Shown here: positions 9,213 through 19,817 of the stretch, piece after piece
Position numbering within the stretch: the first letter of the stretch is position 1
Layout of the letters: each line of letters starts with the position of its first letter
DNA from: Xanthobacteraceae bacterium
GTDB taxonomy: Bacteria; Pseudomonadota; Alphaproteobacteria; Rhizobiales; Xanthobacteraceae
Length of the DNA stretch: 64,000 nucleotides
Assembly (NCBI GenBank): GCA_019635585.1
Contig: JAHBZE010000002.1
Location: 62,001-126,000, forward strand
Reading direction: 5' to 3'
Notes under the pieces: generated by a model
What the model saw: only the letters and a program-made list of their open reading frames with translations
Database searches by the model: none
What the model was told of the DNA's origin: nothing
Program-made: the position numbers and the translations under genes

Positions 9213-10051
9213 TGCAGCAATCCCGCTGCCGGAGCCGAAGCGCCGCGATGGATTAGTCCGATCAGAAGCGCGAGCGCTGCCGCCGCGAGGAAGCCGTCGA
9301 TGCGATCCATTACGCCGCCGTGACCGGGAAGGATTCCGGAAGCGTCCTTCTTTCCGAATTTTCGTTTCACGAAAGACTCGAAAATATCACCGGCCTGCGA
9401 AAAGACCGACACGGCGAGCGCGATCAAGATGGACATGAATGCAAAGCGTGCGTTCGCAAGCGTTGCCACCATCGCGCCCCCGAGCACGCCGAAAAACGTG
9501 CCGCCGATCGCCCCCGACCACGTTTTCTTCGGGCTGAGTATTGGCGCGAGCTTCTTTCCGCCGATGAAGCGGCCAAAGAAATAACCGCCGATATCGGTGA
9601 GCCAGACCACCGCATAGAGCCAGATCACCGCGAAAAACCCGAACTTCACGTCCGCACGCAACAACACCACCGGAATAAAGACGAGCGCGGCATAGAGCAT
9701 TCCGGCTCCGGTCCACATCTGTGCGCGCTCGTTGCCGCTCGCGAGAAATCCGCAGCCGAGCGCACTCAGGAATATCGTGGCGGCGGCCGCTCCGGTCATG
9801 CCCATGCCGAGAAGAATCGCGGCGGCGGCGATCACGATTGCGCCCGATGCGATCACGTTGGTGCGCGGCTCCGCGCCGACGATCGTCGCCCACTCGTACC
9901 AGACCGCGAGCGCCGCAATCGTCCAGAAGAACAGGAAAGGAATGCCGCCGTACCAGGTCGCGCCGAGCGCGAGCAGGATCATCGCAATCGCCGACGGCAC
10001 GCGCCGCTTCAGATCGCTCGCCATGGATGAGGACGAACCAGCCTCGCTCAC
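9206..10051 (-). CDS. cdsA: Phosphatidate cytidylyltransferase CdsA
   Basis: Makes CDP-diacylglycerol from phosphatidic acid and CTP in the inner membrane, the branch point for all phospholipids. The 281-residue protein is strongly hydrophobic with about seven or eight membrane segments. It carries the family signature near the C-terminus, running from S-P-K-K-T-W-S-G-A through S-Q-A-G-D-I-F-E-S to K-R-x-x-G-x-K-D-A-S-G-I-L-P-G-H-G-G, with the D-R-I-D-G end. It begins one base after the uppS stop and overlaps dxr. Confidence 0.96.
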   Translation of the reverse strand: MSEAGSSSSMASDLKRRVPSAIAMILLALGATWYGGIPFLFFWTIAALAVWYEWATIVGAEPRTNVIASGAIVIAAAAILLGMGMTGAAAATIFLSALGCGFLASGNERAQMWTGAGMLYAALVFIPVVLLRADVKFGFFAVIWLYAVVWLTDIGGYFFGRFIGGKKLAPILSPKKTWSGAIGGTFFGVLGGAMVATLANARFAFMSILIALAVSVFSQAGDIFESFVKRKFGKKDASGILPGHGGVMDRIDGFLAAAALALLIGLIHRGASAPAAGLLQW

Positions 10052-10052
10052 C

Positions 10053-10811
10053 TTACGCCCTCGCCTTCGCGCTCAATCCGCCGAAGCGCCGCTCGCGTTT
10101 GCGAAACTCGTCGATCGCGGCTTCCAGTTCGGCCTTGCCGAAATCAGGCCAGTGCATCGGCACGAAAATGAATTCGGCATAGGCCGCCTGCCAGAGCAGA
10201 AAATTCGAGAGCCGCTGCTCGCCGCTGGTGCGGATGATGAGATCGGGATCGGGAATGTCTTTCGTCAGTAGATTGGCGGCGATCTTCGACGCATCGATTT
10301 CCGAGGGCGCCAGTTCGCCGCGCGCCACCTGTTCGGCAAGCGTGCGGGCGGCAATCGCGATTTCCTGTTGCGCGCCGTAGTTGAATGCAACCACGAGCGT
10401 AAGGCTTGAATTGTCTTTGGTAAGTTCTTCGGCTTCGTTGAGCAGCGCGCGAATGTCGGGCTTCAGGTTCGCGCGCTCGCCGATGATCTTCACCCGCACG
10501 TCGTTCTTGTGCAGGTCGGCAAGATCGTTACGCACGAAGCGCTTCAAGAGACCCATGAGATCTTCGATCTCTTCCGCGGGACGCGACCAGTTCTCGGAAC
10601 TGAAGCTGTAGATAGTCAGATACTTGATGCCAATTTCGCCGGCGGCTGTGACGATGTTGCGTAGCGCGTCCACGCCGCGGCGATGACCTTCGCGGCGCGG
10701 CAACCCGCGCGACGCGGCCCAGCGGCCGTTGCCGTCCATGATGATCGCAACATGCACCGGAGGCGTAACAACGCCGGCATCTTCCTGTGGCGCGGCGTCG
10801 GGGTTCGGCAT
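10053..10811 (-). CDS. uppS: Undecaprenyl (isoprenyl) diphosphate synthase UppS
   Basis: Cis-prenyltransferase that extends farnesyl diphosphate to the C55 carrier lipid for peptidoglycan and polysaccharide export. The 252-residue protein has the signature [10 protein letters not shown] with the magnesium-binding aspartate at residue 26, plus the downstream [10 protein letters not shown] block and the C-terminal [14 protein letters not shown] motif. It follows frr by 12 bases and precedes cdsA by one base. Confidence 0.97.
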   Translation of the reverse strand: MPNPDAAPQEDAGVVTPPVHVAIIMDGNGRWAASRGLPRREGHRRGVDALRNIVTAAGEIGIKYLTIYSFSSENWSRPAEEIEDLMGLLKRFVRNDLADLHKNDVRVKIIGERANLKPDIRALLNEAEELTKDNSSLTLVVAFNYGAQQEIAIAARTLAEQVARGELAPSEIDASKIAANLLTKDIPDPDLIIRTSGEQRLSNFLLWQAAYAEFIFVPMHWPDFGKAELEAAIDEFRKRERRFGGLSAKARA

Positions 10812-10823
10812 CGCTGTTTCCTG

Positions 10824-11381
10824 TCAGACCGACAGGATTTCCTTTTCCTTGTGCGCCAGCATGTGGTCGATTTCCGCGATCGCGGCGTCGGTCGCTTTTT
10901 GCACGTCGGCTTCGTGGCGCTTGGTCTCGTCCTCCGAGACGTGCCCGTCCTTCTGGGCTTTTTTCAGAAGGTCAATGCCGTCGCGGCGCACGTGGCGGAT
11001 CGAGACCTTGGCGGCCTCTGCGTATTTGTGCGCGACCTTCACCAGTTCCTTGCGGCGCTCTTCGTTGAGATCGGGAATGCGAAGCCGGATCACCTGGCCT
11101 TCGGTATTCGGATTGAGCCCGAGGTTGGAATCCCGGATCGCCTTTTCGACCGCGGTAACGACCGACTTGTCCCAAACCTGAATCGAAATCAGTCGCGGCT
11201 CCGGAATTGCAACGGTCGCAACCTGCGACAACGGCATGTTCGAACCATAGGCTTCGACCGTGATCGGCTCGACCAGCGACGGCGTCGCGCGGCCGGTGCG
11301 AAGGCCGGCAAGTTCGCTTTTCAGAACGCCCTGCGCGCCCTGCATACGGCGCTTGAGGTCGGCAATATCGAACGCTGCCAT
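10824..11381 (-). CDS. frr: Ribosome recycling factor
   Basis: Splits post-termination ribosomes together with EF-G. The 185-residue length is standard. The sequence is a long three-helix bundle with an inserted beta domain: N-terminal F[16 protein letters not shown], central [13 protein letters not shown], and C-terminal [10 protein letters not shown] and I-R-H-V-R-R-D blocks are all typical. It is 50 bases downstream of pyrH, the near-universal bacterial pairing. Confidence 0.98.
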   Translation of the reverse strand: MAAFDIADLKRRMQGAQGVLKSELAGLRTGRATPSLVEPITVEAYGSNMPLSQVATVAIPEPRLISIQVWDKSVVTAVEKAIRDSNLGLNPNTEGQVIRLRIPDLNEERRKELVKVAHKYAEAAKVSIRHVRRDGIDLLKKAQKDGHVSEDETKRHEADVQKATDAAIAEIDHMLAHKEKEILSV

Positions 11382-11431
11382 GATCTTGCTCTCGGTTCTT
11401 TAAGGCCGCGAGGGGCCGGAATTCACTGGGC

Positions 11432-12148
11432 TTAGGCGGTGACGATCGTGCCGCGCGACGGGTCGGCAATCGCCGCCGAAATCGCCCCGGCGGCTTTGAT
11501 CGAAAATACGATTATCGGCAGCTTCGCGTCCCGGGCAAGTGCGAACGCCGCCGCGTCCATCACCTTGAGATTTCTGGACAAAGCATCGCTCGCGGTCAGC
11601 GTCTTGAAGCGTTTGGCCTTGGCGTTCTTGTGCGGGTCGGAGTCGTAGATGCCGTCAACGTCGGTCGCCTTGAAGATCGCCTGGCAGTTCAGCTCTGCCG
11701 CGCGCAACGCGGCTGCGGTATCGGTCGTGAAATACGGGTTGCCGGTACCGCCCGCGAGCACGACGATCCGCCCTTCGGAAAGATCCTTGATCGCTGGCTG
11801 CCGCGCGTAAGGCTGGCAAACGGTCGGCATGTCGAGCGCGGAGAATGCGCGCGCCGGCGCCCCCGCGGCTTCGATAGCACGTTCGAGCGCAAGCGCGTTG
11901 ATGACGGTGGCGAGCATGCCCATCTGGTCGGCGGTCGCGCGCGGCATTCCGGTAGTCGCGAGTTCGGCGCCGCGCAGGATGTTTCCGCCGCCGACGACGA
12001 CCGCGATTTCCGCTCCTGCTTTCCGCGCCTTCGCGAGGTCTTTTCCGATGCGCTCGAGCGTCTTCGGGTCGAGACCGAATTCGCGGCTGCCCATCAAAGC
12101 TTCGCCCGAGACCTTTACGAGTACCCGGGCGAAGCGTTGTTTCGGCAT
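11432..12148 (-). CDS. pyrH: Uridylate kinase PyrH
   Basis: Phosphorylates UMP to UDP in pyrimidine nucleotide synthesis; an amino-acid-kinase fold enzyme, usually hexameric and regulated by GTP and UTP. The 238 residues start with the phosphate loop L-V-K-V-S-G-E-A-L-M-G and contain the V-V-G-G-G-N-I-L-R-G glycine loop, the A-D-Q-M-G-M-L-A-T-V-I-N block and the K-A-T-D-V-D-G-I-Y-D-S-D-P motif. It lies between tsf and frr. Confidence 0.98.
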   Translation of the reverse strand: MPKQRFARVLVKVSGEALMGSREFGLDPKTLERIGKDLAKARKAGAEIAVVVGGGNILRGAELATTGMPRATADQMGMLATVINALALERAIEAAGAPARAFSALDMPTVCQPYARQPAIKDLSEGRIVVLAGGTGNPYFTTDTAAALRAAELNCQAIFKATDVDGIYDSDPHKNAKAKRFKTLTASDALSRNLKVMDAAAFALARDAKLPIIVFSIKAAGAISAAIADPSRGTIVTA

Positions 12149-12174
12149 TTTCTTCTGCGCTCTGTTTGCGGCTC

Positions 12175-13098
12175 TCAGGCTTTACCGCCGGCGGCTGCGA
12201 CTTCCGCGGCGAAGTCCTGTTCCTGTTTCTCGATGCCTTCACCGAGTGCGAAGCGGAGGAAGCCCTTGATCGCGATCGGGCCGCCGGCTTTGCCTTCGGC
12301 TTCTTTCAGCGCCTGCGCCACGGTCTTCGACGGATCGTGGACGAAGGGCTGATCGACGAGGCTGACTTCCTTGTAGAAGCTCTTGAGGCCGCTATCGACG
12401 ATTTTCTCGATCACGTTGTCGGGTTTTCCAGAGGCGCGTGCTTTCTCGGCAAGAACGCCGCGCTCGCGCTCGACGGCTGCCGCATCGATGCCCTTGGATT
12501 CCACGGCCAGCGGGTTCGCAGCCGCAACATGCATCGCGACCATGCGGCCGATCCGGTTGAGCTCGACCTTGTCGCCCTTCGATTCGAGCGCGACCAGCAC
12601 GCCGATCTTGCCGAGGCCGTCCGAGATCGCGCCGTGCATGTACTGCGCGACGACACCCTCACCGACCGAGAGTTCGGCGGCGCGGCGGAAGGTCATGTTT
12701 TCGCCGATGGTCGCGATCGCGGACGAGATCGCTTCCTCGATCGTGGACGAGCCCACTTTCACCTTCTTGAGCTTCTCGACGTCGCTGCCGTTATGCAGCG
12801 CGGCTTCGGCGATCAGCTTCACCAGACCCTGGAAGTGATCGTTGCGCGCGACGAAGTCCGTTTCCGAGTTGACCTCGACCACGGCACCCTTGTTGCCATC
12901 GACGGCCATGCCGACGAGACCTTCGGCGGCAACGCGGCCCGCCTTCTTCGCAGCCTTCGACAGGCCCTTCTTGCGGAGCCAGTCGACGGCGGCCTGCACG
13001 TCGCCCTTGGTTTCGGTGAGCGCGGCCTTGCAGTCCATCATGCCTGCGCCCGAGAGTTCGCGCAGTTCCTTGACCGCGCTCGCGGTGATTTCAGCCAT
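12175..13098 (-). CDS. tsf: Translation elongation factor EF-Ts
   Basis: Nucleotide exchange factor for EF-Tu. The 307 residues include the N-terminal UBA-like domain (1-55, with [12 protein letters not shown]), the [11 protein letters not shown] motif that inserts next to the EF-Tu nucleotide pocket, two core subdomains and the C-terminal L-V-D-Q-P-F-V block. Length is typical for alphaproteobacteria. It follows rpsB by 24 bases and is probably co-transcribed from the rpsB promoter. Confidence 0.98.
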   Translation of the reverse strand: MAEITASAVKELRELSGAGMMDCKAALTETKGDVQAAVDWLRKKGLSKAAKKAGRVAAEGLVGMAVDGNKGAVVEVNSETDFVARNDHFQGLVKLIAEAALHNGSDVEKLKKVKVGSSTIEEAISSAIATIGENMTFRRAAELSVGEGVVAQYMHGAISDGLGKIGVLVALESKGDKVELNRIGRMVAMHVAAANPLAVESKGIDAAAVERERGVLAEKARASGKPDNVIEKIVDSGLKSFYKEVSLVDQPFVHDPSKTVAQALKEAEGKAGGPIAIKGFLRFALGEGIEKQEQDFAAEVAAAGGKA

Positions 13099-13122
13099 TT
13101 GCTTTCTCCGTTCCGCCGGAAA

Positions 13123-14121
13123 TTATTCGGCGTCGGCTTGGAATTTCTTCGCCTGTTCGATCCAGCCGGCGATACGCGCCGGAAGCCGGACTTCTTCGCC
13201 TACGCGATGCGCGTCGGCCGGGGTGAGTTCGGCAATCTGCCAATAGTGGAAGATGCCGAGATCGTTGAGCTGCTTTTCGACGTCCGGGCTGACGTGGCCG
13301 AGCTTCTTGAGGTCGTCCGGCGCACCGCGCGGACCCGGCAGCGGCTCGAGTTTTTCCCAGTCGGTCGCGGCGGGCAGCGCTTCTTCCAGCGGACGTTCGG
13401 CAGCGCCGAGATCGACACCCGCTTCGCCCTGCGCCCGCGAAATGCCGTCGATGGCAGCCTTCGCGATCAGATCGCAATAGAGGTTGATCGCACGCGCGGC
13501 GTCGTCGTTGCCCGGGATCGGATAGGTGATGCCGTCCGGATCGCAGTTGGTATCGACCACGGCCGCGATCGGAATACCCAGACGGCGCGCTTCCTTGATC
13601 GCGATGTCTTCCTTGTTGGTGTCGATCACGAACAGAAGATCGGGAACGCCGCCCATGTCGCGGATGCCGCCGAGCGCGAGTTCGAGCTTTTCTTTTTCGC
13701 GCGAAAGCGTGAGCTTTTCCTTCTTGGTATAGCCGCCGGACTCGTTCGAGTTCAGCATCTCCTCGATCTTCTTGAGGCGCGCGATCGAGTTCGAAATCGT
13801 CTTCCAGTTCGTGAGCGTGCCGCCGAGCCAGCGCGAGTTCACGAAATACTGCGCGGAGCGCTTCGCGGCGTCCGCGATCGATTCCGCGGCCTGACGCTTG
13901 GTGCCGACGAACAGCACGCGGCCGCCCTTGGCGACCACGTCGGAAACCGCCTGCAGCGCGCGCGAAAGCGCGGGCACGGTCTGCGCGAGATCGATGATGT
14001 GAATGTTGTTGCGGGTGCCGAAGATGAACGACTGCATCTTCGGATTCCAACGATGGGCCTGGTGGCCAAAGTGAACGCCAGCTTCCAATAGCTGACGCAT
14101 GCTGTAGTCGGGCAGCGACAT
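13123..14121 (-). CDS. rpsB: 30S ribosomal protein S2 with C-terminal extension
   Basis: S2 binds the head-body junction of the small subunit together with S1. The 332-residue form starts [20 protein letters not shown] at an ATG at 14121. A 49-residue upstream extension of the frame is ignored because it runs back through the leader hairpins to the promoter. Residues 1-230 are canonical S2 ([20 protein letters not shown]). Residues about 250-332 are an extra domain with a helix-hairpin-helix-like K-L-G[14 protein letters not shown] segment, as in many rhizobial S2 proteins. Confidence 0.97.
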   Translation of the reverse strand: MSLPDYSMRQLLEAGVHFGHQAHRWNPKMQSFIFGTRNNIHIIDLAQTVPALSRALQAVSDVVAKGGRVLFVGTKRQAAESIADAAKRSAQYFVNSRWLGGTLTNWKTISNSIARLKKIEEMLNSNESGGYTKKEKLTLSREKEKLELALGGIRDMGGVPDLLFVIDTNKEDIAIKEARRLGIPIAAVVDTNCDPDGITYPIPGNDDAARAINLYCDLIAKAAIDGISRAQGEAGVDLGAAERPLEEALPAATDWEKLEPLPGPRGAPDDLKKLGHVSPDVEKQLNDLGIFHYWQIAELTPADAHRVGEEVRLPARIAGWIEQAKKFQADAE

Positions 14122-14153
14122 AGTCCAAACTCCGGTTTGCCTCCGCGGGCAGA

Positions 14154-14196
14154 GCAGAACCGGGTGGTTCTGCACCGGATGATCCCTCTCAGGATC
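14154..14196 (-). promoter_or_regulatory. Two consecutive hairpins in the rpsB mRNA leader
   Basis: 14154-14173 is a perfect 8-bp stem (GCAGAACC/GGTTCTGC) closed by four bases. 14181-14196 is a 5-bp stem (GATCC/GGATC) with a six-base loop. Both lie inside the short leader between the predicted promoter and the rpsB start. S2 autoregulation through an rpsB leader is known in other bacteria; that these hairpins do this is inference. Confidence 0.45.
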
Positions 14197-14222
14197 GAAA
14201 CGCCCGCGTGCGAGATGGCGGC

Positions 14223-14251
14223 TATATAGGCGGAGTGAATGACTCGCGCAA
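14223..14251 (-). promoter_or_regulatory. Predicted rpsB-tsf promoter
   Basis: On the minus strand TTGCGC (14246-14251) and TATATA (14223-14228) are spaced by 17 bases. Transcription would start near 14216, giving a leader of about 95 bases before the rpsB ATG. Confidence 0.5.
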
Positions 14252-14271
14252 CCGGCAGGTCCAAGCACCAG

Positions 14272-14296
14272 AAAATCAGCGTAAGTAGCTGATTTT
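14272..14296 (-). terminator. Terminator-like hairpin after dnaE
   Basis: Arms AAAATCAGC and GCTGATTTT (9 bp) with a seven-base loop immediately follow the dnaE stop on the minus strand. The 3' arm ends in four T residues. It separates dnaE transcription from the rpsB promoter just downstream. Confidence 0.5.
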
Positions 14297-14297
14297 A

Positions 14298-17200
14298 TTA
14301 CAGTTCCTGGACTTCCAACACCCCGTCGACGGCCCGCACATTGCCCGCGACCAGCGGTGAGATCGGGTATTTGCCCGGCAGCTTCACCTCGACCTCGGAG
14401 AGACCTTCCTCCAGCGAAACGACGATATTCACCTCGCCCTTCGTCTCGGGCTTCGGATCGGACTTGCCATTACCGTTGCCGCTTCCGTTCGTGCCGTTCT
14501 GAAGGCGCTTTGCGATCTGCTCGATCGAAGCGTCCGGCCGCACGGTGACGACGAGACCGCGCTGGTTCTTTGCCGCGACCTGATCGAGCAGTTCGACGCT
14601 GCCGATGCGAAGCCGTACTTCGTCTCCCTGCACGTCGGCCCCGACCTGTACGAGCACGTTCTTTCCCGGCTCCAGATCGCGCTGATATTGCGCGAGCCCT
14701 TCCTGAAAGATCACCGCTTCGAAATAGCCGGTCGCATCCGACATGCGGATATTGGCCATGCGCGAGCCGGTCTTGGTGCGGCGCTCCTGGCGCGAAACGA
14801 TGGTCGCAGCCAGCTTGCCCGCCCCCTGTCCCGCGCGCGCGCTTTGCTGAAACTCGGCCCAGGACTGAACTCTCATTCGTTTGAGCGCATTCGCGTAATC
14901 GTCGAGCGGATGGCCGGAAAGATAGAAACCCGCCGCATCGAATTCCTTCGAGAGACGTTCGGCCGGCAGCCACGGTTCGGCATCAGGCAGCCTGAGCGCA
15001 ACCGTATTCGAGCTTCCGCCGAACAACTCGCTCTGTCCCGAAGCGCGGTCCTCGCCGCTGCGCTGCGCATGGCGCAAAATGGCTTCGCATCCCGCGAATA
15101 CCCGCGCACGGTTCTTCTCCAGCGCGTCGAACGCTCCGGCGCCTGCGAGACTTTCCAGCATACGTTTGTTCAACGACTTCGGATCGATCCGCGAGGCGAA
15201 GTCGGTAAGGTCCTTGAACGGCTTGTCGCCGCGTGCGCCAACGATCGCATCGACCGCGTGTCCGCCGACGCCTTTGAGTGCTGCGAGCGAATAGAAAATC
15301 GTGTTGCCTTCGACGTCGAATGCGCGGCCCGACTTGTTGATCGACGGCGGCTCGACATGGATCTTCATGCGCTGCGCCTCGCGGCGGAATTCCGCGAGCT
15401 TGTCGGTGTTGCCCATGTCGAGCGTCATCGAGGCTGCGAGAAACTCGACCGGATAATTCGCCTTCAAATATGCGGTCTGGTAGGCGACCAGCGCGTAGGC
15501 TGCGGCATGGCTCTTGTTGAAACCGTAGTCCGCGAATTTCGCGAGCAGGTCGAAGATCGAGTTCGCCTGCGACTTGTCGATGCCCTGCTCGACCGCGCCC
15601 TTCACGAAGCGGTCCTGCTGCGCGGCCATCTCCTTCTTGATCTTCTTGCCCATCGCGCGGCGCAGGAGATCGGCTTCGCCGAGCGAATAGCCCGCGAGCA
15701 CCCGCGCGGCCTCCATCACCTGCTCCTGATAGACGATGACGCCGAACGTTTCTTTGAGCACCGGCTCAAGCTTGGGATGGATGTATTCGGGCTTTTCCTT
15801 GCCGAGTTTCCGGAAGCAATAGGTCGGAATGTTCGCCATCGGGCCGGGACGATAGAGCGCGACCAGCGCGATGATATCCTCGAAGCGGTCAGGCTTCATG
15901 TCGACGAGCGCGCGCCGCATACCCTGACCTTCGACCTGGAACACTCCGACCGTTTCGCCGCGCGCCAGCATCTCGAACGTCTTTTTGTCGTCGAGCGGAA
16001 TCTTGTCGATGTCCACCTCGACACCGCGCTTTGCAAGCAGCTCGGTCGCGGTGCGGATCACCGTCAGCGTTTTCAGGCCGAGGAAGTCGAATTTCACCAG
16101 ACCCGCGACTTCGACCCACTTCATATTGAACTGGGTCACCGGCATGTTGGAGCGCGGATCGCGATAGAGCGGGATCAACTCGCCGAGCGGCCGGTCGCCG
16201 ATCACGATGCCGGCTGCGTGCGTCGACGCGTGGCGGTGCAGACCCTCAAGTTTCAGCGCGATATCGAACGCGCGCTGCACGATCGGTTCTTCTTTCGCGG
16301 CCTGTTGCAGCCGCGGATCACCTTCAATGGCTTTTTCCAGCGTCACCGGGCTCGTCGGGTTCACCGGCACGAGCTTGCAGAGCTTATCTACCTGCCCGTA
16401 AGGCATTTCGAGCACGCGGCCGACGTCGCGCAAGACGCCGCGCGCCTGCAACGAACCGAAGGTGATGATCTGCGCCACGCGGTCGCGTCCGTAGCGCTCC
16501 TGCACATAGCGGATCACTTCGTCGCGCCGGTCCTGACAGAAGTCGATGTCGAAGTCCGGCATCGATACGCGCTCGGGGTTGAGAAAACGCTCGAAAAGCA
16601 GACCGAAGCGGATCGGGTCGAGATCGGTGATTGTCAGCGCATAAGCGACGAGCGAACCGGCGCCAGAGCCGCGGCCCGGACCGACCGGAATATTCTGCTG
16701 CTTCGCCCAGACGATGAAATCCGCGACGATCAGGAAGTAGCCGGCGTATTGCATCTTCGCGATTACATTCAGCTCGAATTCGAGCCGCTCGCGATATTGC
16801 GCTTCGGTGTAGCCTTCCGCGACACCGAACGCGTTCATGCGCCGCCGCAGGCCTTCTTCCGCAAGCCGCCGCAGTTCTTCGGTTTCGTCGGTACGCGCGC
16901 CGCCGAAATTCGGCAGGATCGGTTTGCGCGCGGTCGGGCGATAAGAGCAGCGCTGTGCGATCTCGGCGGTCGCTGCGATCGCTTCGGGAAGATCGGCGAA
17001 GAGCTCCGCCATTTCCTTCTGCGACTTCAGATAATGTTCGGGACTTAGCTGACGGCGATCCGTCTCCGCGATCCGGCGGCCTTCCGCGATCGCAAGCAGC
17101 GCATCCTGCGCCTCGTAATCGTCGCGCGAAGCGAAGAACGGTTCGTTCGTCGCAACCAGCGGAATTTGCAGGCTGTCGGAGAATGCGAGCAACTGCGGCT

Positions 17201-17777
17201 CTGCGCGCCGTTCCTGCGTGAGGCTGTGGCGTTGCAGTTCGATATAAAGCCGCTCGCCATAAATGTTCTTCAGCGTTTCGAGGCGCGCGCGGGCAAGTTC
17301 GGGCTTTTCGATCGAGAGCCGGTCGATCGGTCCGGCAGGCCCGCCGGTCAGCGCGATCAATCCCTCGGCATTCTGCGCCAGCCATTCGACCGGTACGCGC
17401 GGCTCGGCCGTATCCTCGCTTTCCATGAAGCTCCGCGAGGTAAGCGTCATCAGATTGCGATAGCCGTTCTCGGTTGCCGCAAGCAGTACGATGCGCGGCA
17501 ACGGCTGCGGCAACGCGCCCGCTCGTACCGGCGGCTCGTCGGCAAAATCGACTGCTAGCGAACAGCCGACGATGGGCTGCACACCCGCCGACGCCATCTT
17601 TTCGGAAAATTCGAGCGCGCCGAACAGATTGCCGGTGTCGGTCAACGCAAGCGCAGGCTGCCTGTCCTTGCTCGCAAGCTCGGCGAGCCGCGCAAGCGGC
17701 AACGCGCCCTCGAGCAGCGAATAGGACGAATGGACATGAAGATGAACGAACGGCGATTTCGCCACGGGCGGCCTCAA
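14298..17777 (-). CDS. dnaE: DNA polymerase III subunit alpha
   Basis: Catalytic subunit of the replicative polymerase. The 1159 residues contain an N-terminal PHP domain ([15 protein letters not shown] near residue 12), the palm active site with [13 protein letters not shown] and [12 protein letters not shown] around residues 365-415, a tandem helix-hairpin-helix region and a C-terminal OB domain. It corresponds to DnaE1, the housekeeping form, not the error-prone DnaE2/ImuC. It is 57 bases downstream of lolD in the proS-lolC-lolD-dnaE string. Confidence 0.98.
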   Translation of the reverse strand: MRPPVAKSPFVHLHVHSSYSLLEGALPLARLAELASKDRQPALALTDTGNLFGALEFSEKMASAGVQPIVGCSLAVDFADEPPVRAGALPQPLPRIVLLAATENGYRNLMTLTSRSFMESEDTAEPRVPVEWLAQNAEGLIALTGGPAGPIDRLSIEKPELARARLETLKNIYGERLYIELQRHSLTQERRAEPQLLAFSDSLQIPLVATNEPFFASRDDYEAQDALLAIAEGRRIAETDRRQLSPEHYLKSQKEMAELFADLPEAIAATAEIAQRCSYRPTARKPILPNFGGARTDETEELRRLAEEGLRRRMNAFGVAEGYTEAQYRERLEFELNVIAKMQYAGYFLIVADFIVWAKQQNIPVGPGRGSGAGSLVAYALTITDLDPIRFGLLFERFLNPERVSMPDFDIDFCQDRRDEVIRYVQERYGRDRVAQIITFGSLQARGVLRDVGRVLEMPYGQVDKLCKLVPVNPTSPVTLEKAIEGDPRLQQAAKEEPIVQRAFDIALKLEGLHRHASTHAAGIVIGDRPLGELIPLYRDPRSNMPVTQFNMKWVEVAGLVKFDFLGLKTLTVIRTATELLAKRGVEVDIDKIPLDDKKTFEMLARGETVGVFQVEGQGMRRALVDMKPDRFEDIIALVALYRPGPMANIPTYCFRKLGKEKPEYIHPKLEPVLKETFGVIVYQEQVMEAARVLAGYSLGEADLLRRAMGKKIKKEMAAQQDRFVKGAVEQGIDKSQANSIFDLLAKFADYGFNKSHAAAYALVAYQTAYLKANYPVEFLAASMTLDMGNTDKLAEFRREAQRMKIHVEPPSINKSGRAFDVEGNTIFYSLAALKGVGGHAVDAIVGARGDKPFKDLTDFASRIDPKSLNKRMLESLAGAGAFDALEKNRARVFAGCEAILRHAQRSGEDRASGQSELFGGSSNTVALRLPDAEPWLPAERLSKEFDAAGFYLSGHPLDDYANALKRMRVQSWAEFQQSARAGQGAGKLAATIVSRQERRTKTGSRMANIRMSDATGYFEAVIFQEGLAQYQRDLEPGKNVLVQVGADVQGDEVRLRIGSVELLDQVAAKNQRGLVVTVRPDASIEQIAKRLQNGTNGSGNGNGKSDPKPETKGEVNIVVSLEEGLSEVEVKLPGKYPISPLVAGNVRAVDGVLEVQEL

Positions 17778-17834
17778 CGACTCTAAAAAGCCATTTTCCG
17801 GTTTGAAGCGCGGGACGCAAACCGGCCTTGTGGA

Positions 17835-18521
17835 CTATTCGAGTTCCACGATCTTGCCCTCGCGCAGCGTGACGCGGCGGGTCATGCGCCGGGCGAGTTC
17901 GAGGTTATGGGTCGCGATCACGGCGGCGAGTTTGGTCGCATCCACGAGCTTCGACAGTGTCCCGAACACGTGATCGGCCGTGGTCGGATCGAGATTGCCG
18001 GTCGGCTCGTCCGCGAGCAGGAGCCGCGGCGCATTCGCGACCGCGCGCGCGATTGCGACGCGCTGCTGTTCGCCGCCGGAAAGCTCCGACGGGCGGTGAT
18101 CGAGCCGCTCGCCGAGACCGAGGAAATTCAAAAGCTCGTTTGCACGCTTCGCCGCTTCGCGTTTGTCGAGACCGGCGATCATTTGCGGCAGCGTCACGTT
18201 CTCGGTTGCGGTAAATTCAGGCAACAGATGGTGAAACTGATAGACGAAGCCGATGTCACTGCGCCGGATCGCGGTGCGCGCCGCGTCCGAAAGCTTCGCT
18301 GTCGGCCTGCCATTGATATAGACCTCGCCGCCATCGGGATGTTCCAGCAGCCCCGCCATGTGCAGAAGGGTCGACTTGCCGGCACCCGACGGCGCGATCA
18401 ATGCGACGGACTCGCCGGGCCAGACCGAGAACGTAACGCCGCGCAGAATCGCAAGCTCATGCTCGCCTTGCTGATAGCTGCGGCGGACATTCTCGAGGTG
18501 AAGTGCCGGTACTTTCTCCAT
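17835..18521 (-). CDS. lolD: Lipoprotein-releasing ABC transporter ATP-binding protein LolD
   Basis: ATPase that drives release of outer-membrane lipoproteins from the inner membrane to LolA. The 228-residue protein has Walker A P-S-G-A-G-K-S-T at 44-51, the ABC signature [14 protein letters not shown], Walker [13 protein letters not shown] and the switch histidine in A-T-H-N-L-E-L-A. The start follows the lolC stop directly, so the two are coupled. The closely related MacB/FtsE families are less likely given the LolC partner. Confidence 0.95.
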   Translation of the reverse strand: MEKVPALHLENVRRSYQQGEHELAILRGVTFSVWPGESVALIAPSGAGKSTLLHMAGLLEHPDGGEVYINGRPTAKLSDAARTAIRRSDIGFVYQFHHLLPEFTATENVTLPQMIAGLDKREAAKRANELLNFLGLGERLDHRPSELSGGEQQRVAIARAVANAPRLLLADEPTGNLDPTTADHVFGTLSKLVDATKLAAVIATHNLELARRMTRRVTLREGKIVELE

Positions 18522-19790
18522 TTATTCGTACCGTAGCGCCTCGACGGGATCGAGCCGGGCCGCGCGCCACGCCGGATAAAGCGTCGCGATGAAGGAGAGA
18601 AACAGCGCCATCAGGATGACGGCGGTGGTTTCGCCACTGTCGATTCGCGCCGGCAAGCGGCTGAGATAATAAAGTTCAGGCGGGAACAGTTGCGTCGAAG
18701 TCAGCCACGATACGAAGCGGCGGATTTCCTCGATGTTGAGACAGACGAGCAGCCCGATCGCAAATCCCACCAGCGTGCCGACGATGCCGATGCTCGAACC
18801 GGTGATGAGGAATACGCGCATCACCGCATACTTCGTGGCACCCATGGTGCGCAGGATCGCGATGTCATGGCCCTTGTCCTTCACGAGAATGATGAGCCCG
18901 GAGATGATGTTGAGCGCGGCCACCAGCACGATCAGGGTCAGAATCATGAACATGACCGTGCGCTCGACCTGCAGCGCGCTGAAGAATGAAGAATTCCGCT
19001 GCCGCCAGTCGACGATATAAATCTGGCGTTCGGCCTTGTCGTTCACGAGTTGCCGGTATTGCACGATCTTGTCGGCGTTATCGGTGTAGACCTCGATCGC
19101 ATTCACGTCGCCGTTGCGGTTGAAATAGGCCTGCGCTTCTTTGAGCGGCATGAACACGAATACGGAATCGTATTCCGACATGCCGATCTCGAAAATCGCC
19201 GCGACCTTGTAGGTCTTGATCCGCGGCGTCGTGCCCATCGGCGTGACCGCGCCGCGCGGCGAAACGAGCGTCACGTTATCGCCCGCGCGCACGGAAAGCT
19301 GGTCGGCGAGCCGCTTGCCGATCACCACACCCTGCCCCTCGTCGAAATTTTCGAGCGAGCCGAACTTGATATTCGGGCCGATGGCGGGAAGCGATTTCAG
19401 GTCCTTTTCGCGCAGTCCGCGCACCAGCACGCCGCCAGCGTGAAACGGCGACGACGCCAGCGCCTGTCCTTCGACCAGCGGGATCGCGGCCTTCACGCCG
19501 TCGATCTTCAAGATGCGCTCGGTGACCGCGTCGAAGTCGGTCAGCGGCGAGCCGATCGGCTGAATCAGCATGTGGCCGTTGAGGCCGAGAATCTTGTTCA
19601 GAAGCTCGTAGCGAAAGCCGTTCATCACCGCCATGACGATGATGAGCGTCGCGACGCCGAGCATGATGCCGACGAAAGAAAATCCCGCGATGACGGAAAT
19701 GAATCCCTCCCGCCGCCGCGAACGAAGATAGCGGCCGGCAAGCATCCATTCGTATCGCGAGAACGGCGCTGTTCCGCTCTTCGCAGCCAT
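18522..19790 (-). CDS. lolC: Lipoprotein-releasing system transmembrane protein LolC/LolE
   Basis: Membrane partner of LolD. The 422 residues have four membrane segments: one near residues 25-50, then a large periplasmic MacB-like domain (about 55-260), then three FtsX-fold helices (about 275-405) ending R-L-D-P-V-E-A-L-R-Y-E, the family's C-terminal signature. Only one LolC/E gene is present here; many alphaproteobacteria use a single homodimeric form. It begins 27 bases after proS. Confidence 0.93.
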   Translation of the reverse strand: MAAKSGTAPFSRYEWMLAGRYLRSRRREGFISVIAGFSFVGIMLGVATLIIVMAVMNGFRYELLNKILGLNGHMLIQPIGSPLTDFDAVTERILKIDGVKAAIPLVEGQALASSPFHAGGVLVRGLREKDLKSLPAIGPNIKFGSLENFDEGQGVVIGKRLADQLSVRAGDNVTLVSPRGAVTPMGTTPRIKTYKVAAIFEIGMSEYDSVFVFMPLKEAQAYFNRNGDVNAIEVYTDNADKIVQYRQLVNDKAERQIYIVDWRQRNSSFFSALQVERTVMFMILTLIVLVAALNIISGLIILVKDKGHDIAILRTMGATKYAVMRVFLITGSSIGIVGTLVGFAIGLLVCLNIEEIRRFVSWLTSTQLFPPELYYLSRLPARIDSGETTAVILMALFLSFIATLYPAWRAARLDPVEALRYE

Positions 19791-19817
19791 GATCCCTCCT
19801 GACCGTCCCTTGGGTGC

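Noticed and set aside
12166-14091. 641-codon open frame on the plus strand
   Set aside because: Antisense to tsf and rpsB; arginine/aspartate-rich shadow translation with no recognisable domain or start signal.
14122-14268. N-terminal extension of rpsB by 49 codons
   Set aside because: The extension crosses two hairpins and runs back through the predicted promoter; S2 homology begins at the ATG at 14121.
14688-17048. 786-codon open frame on the plus strand
   Set aside because: Antisense to dnaE, which has all polymerase motifs; shadow of codon bias.
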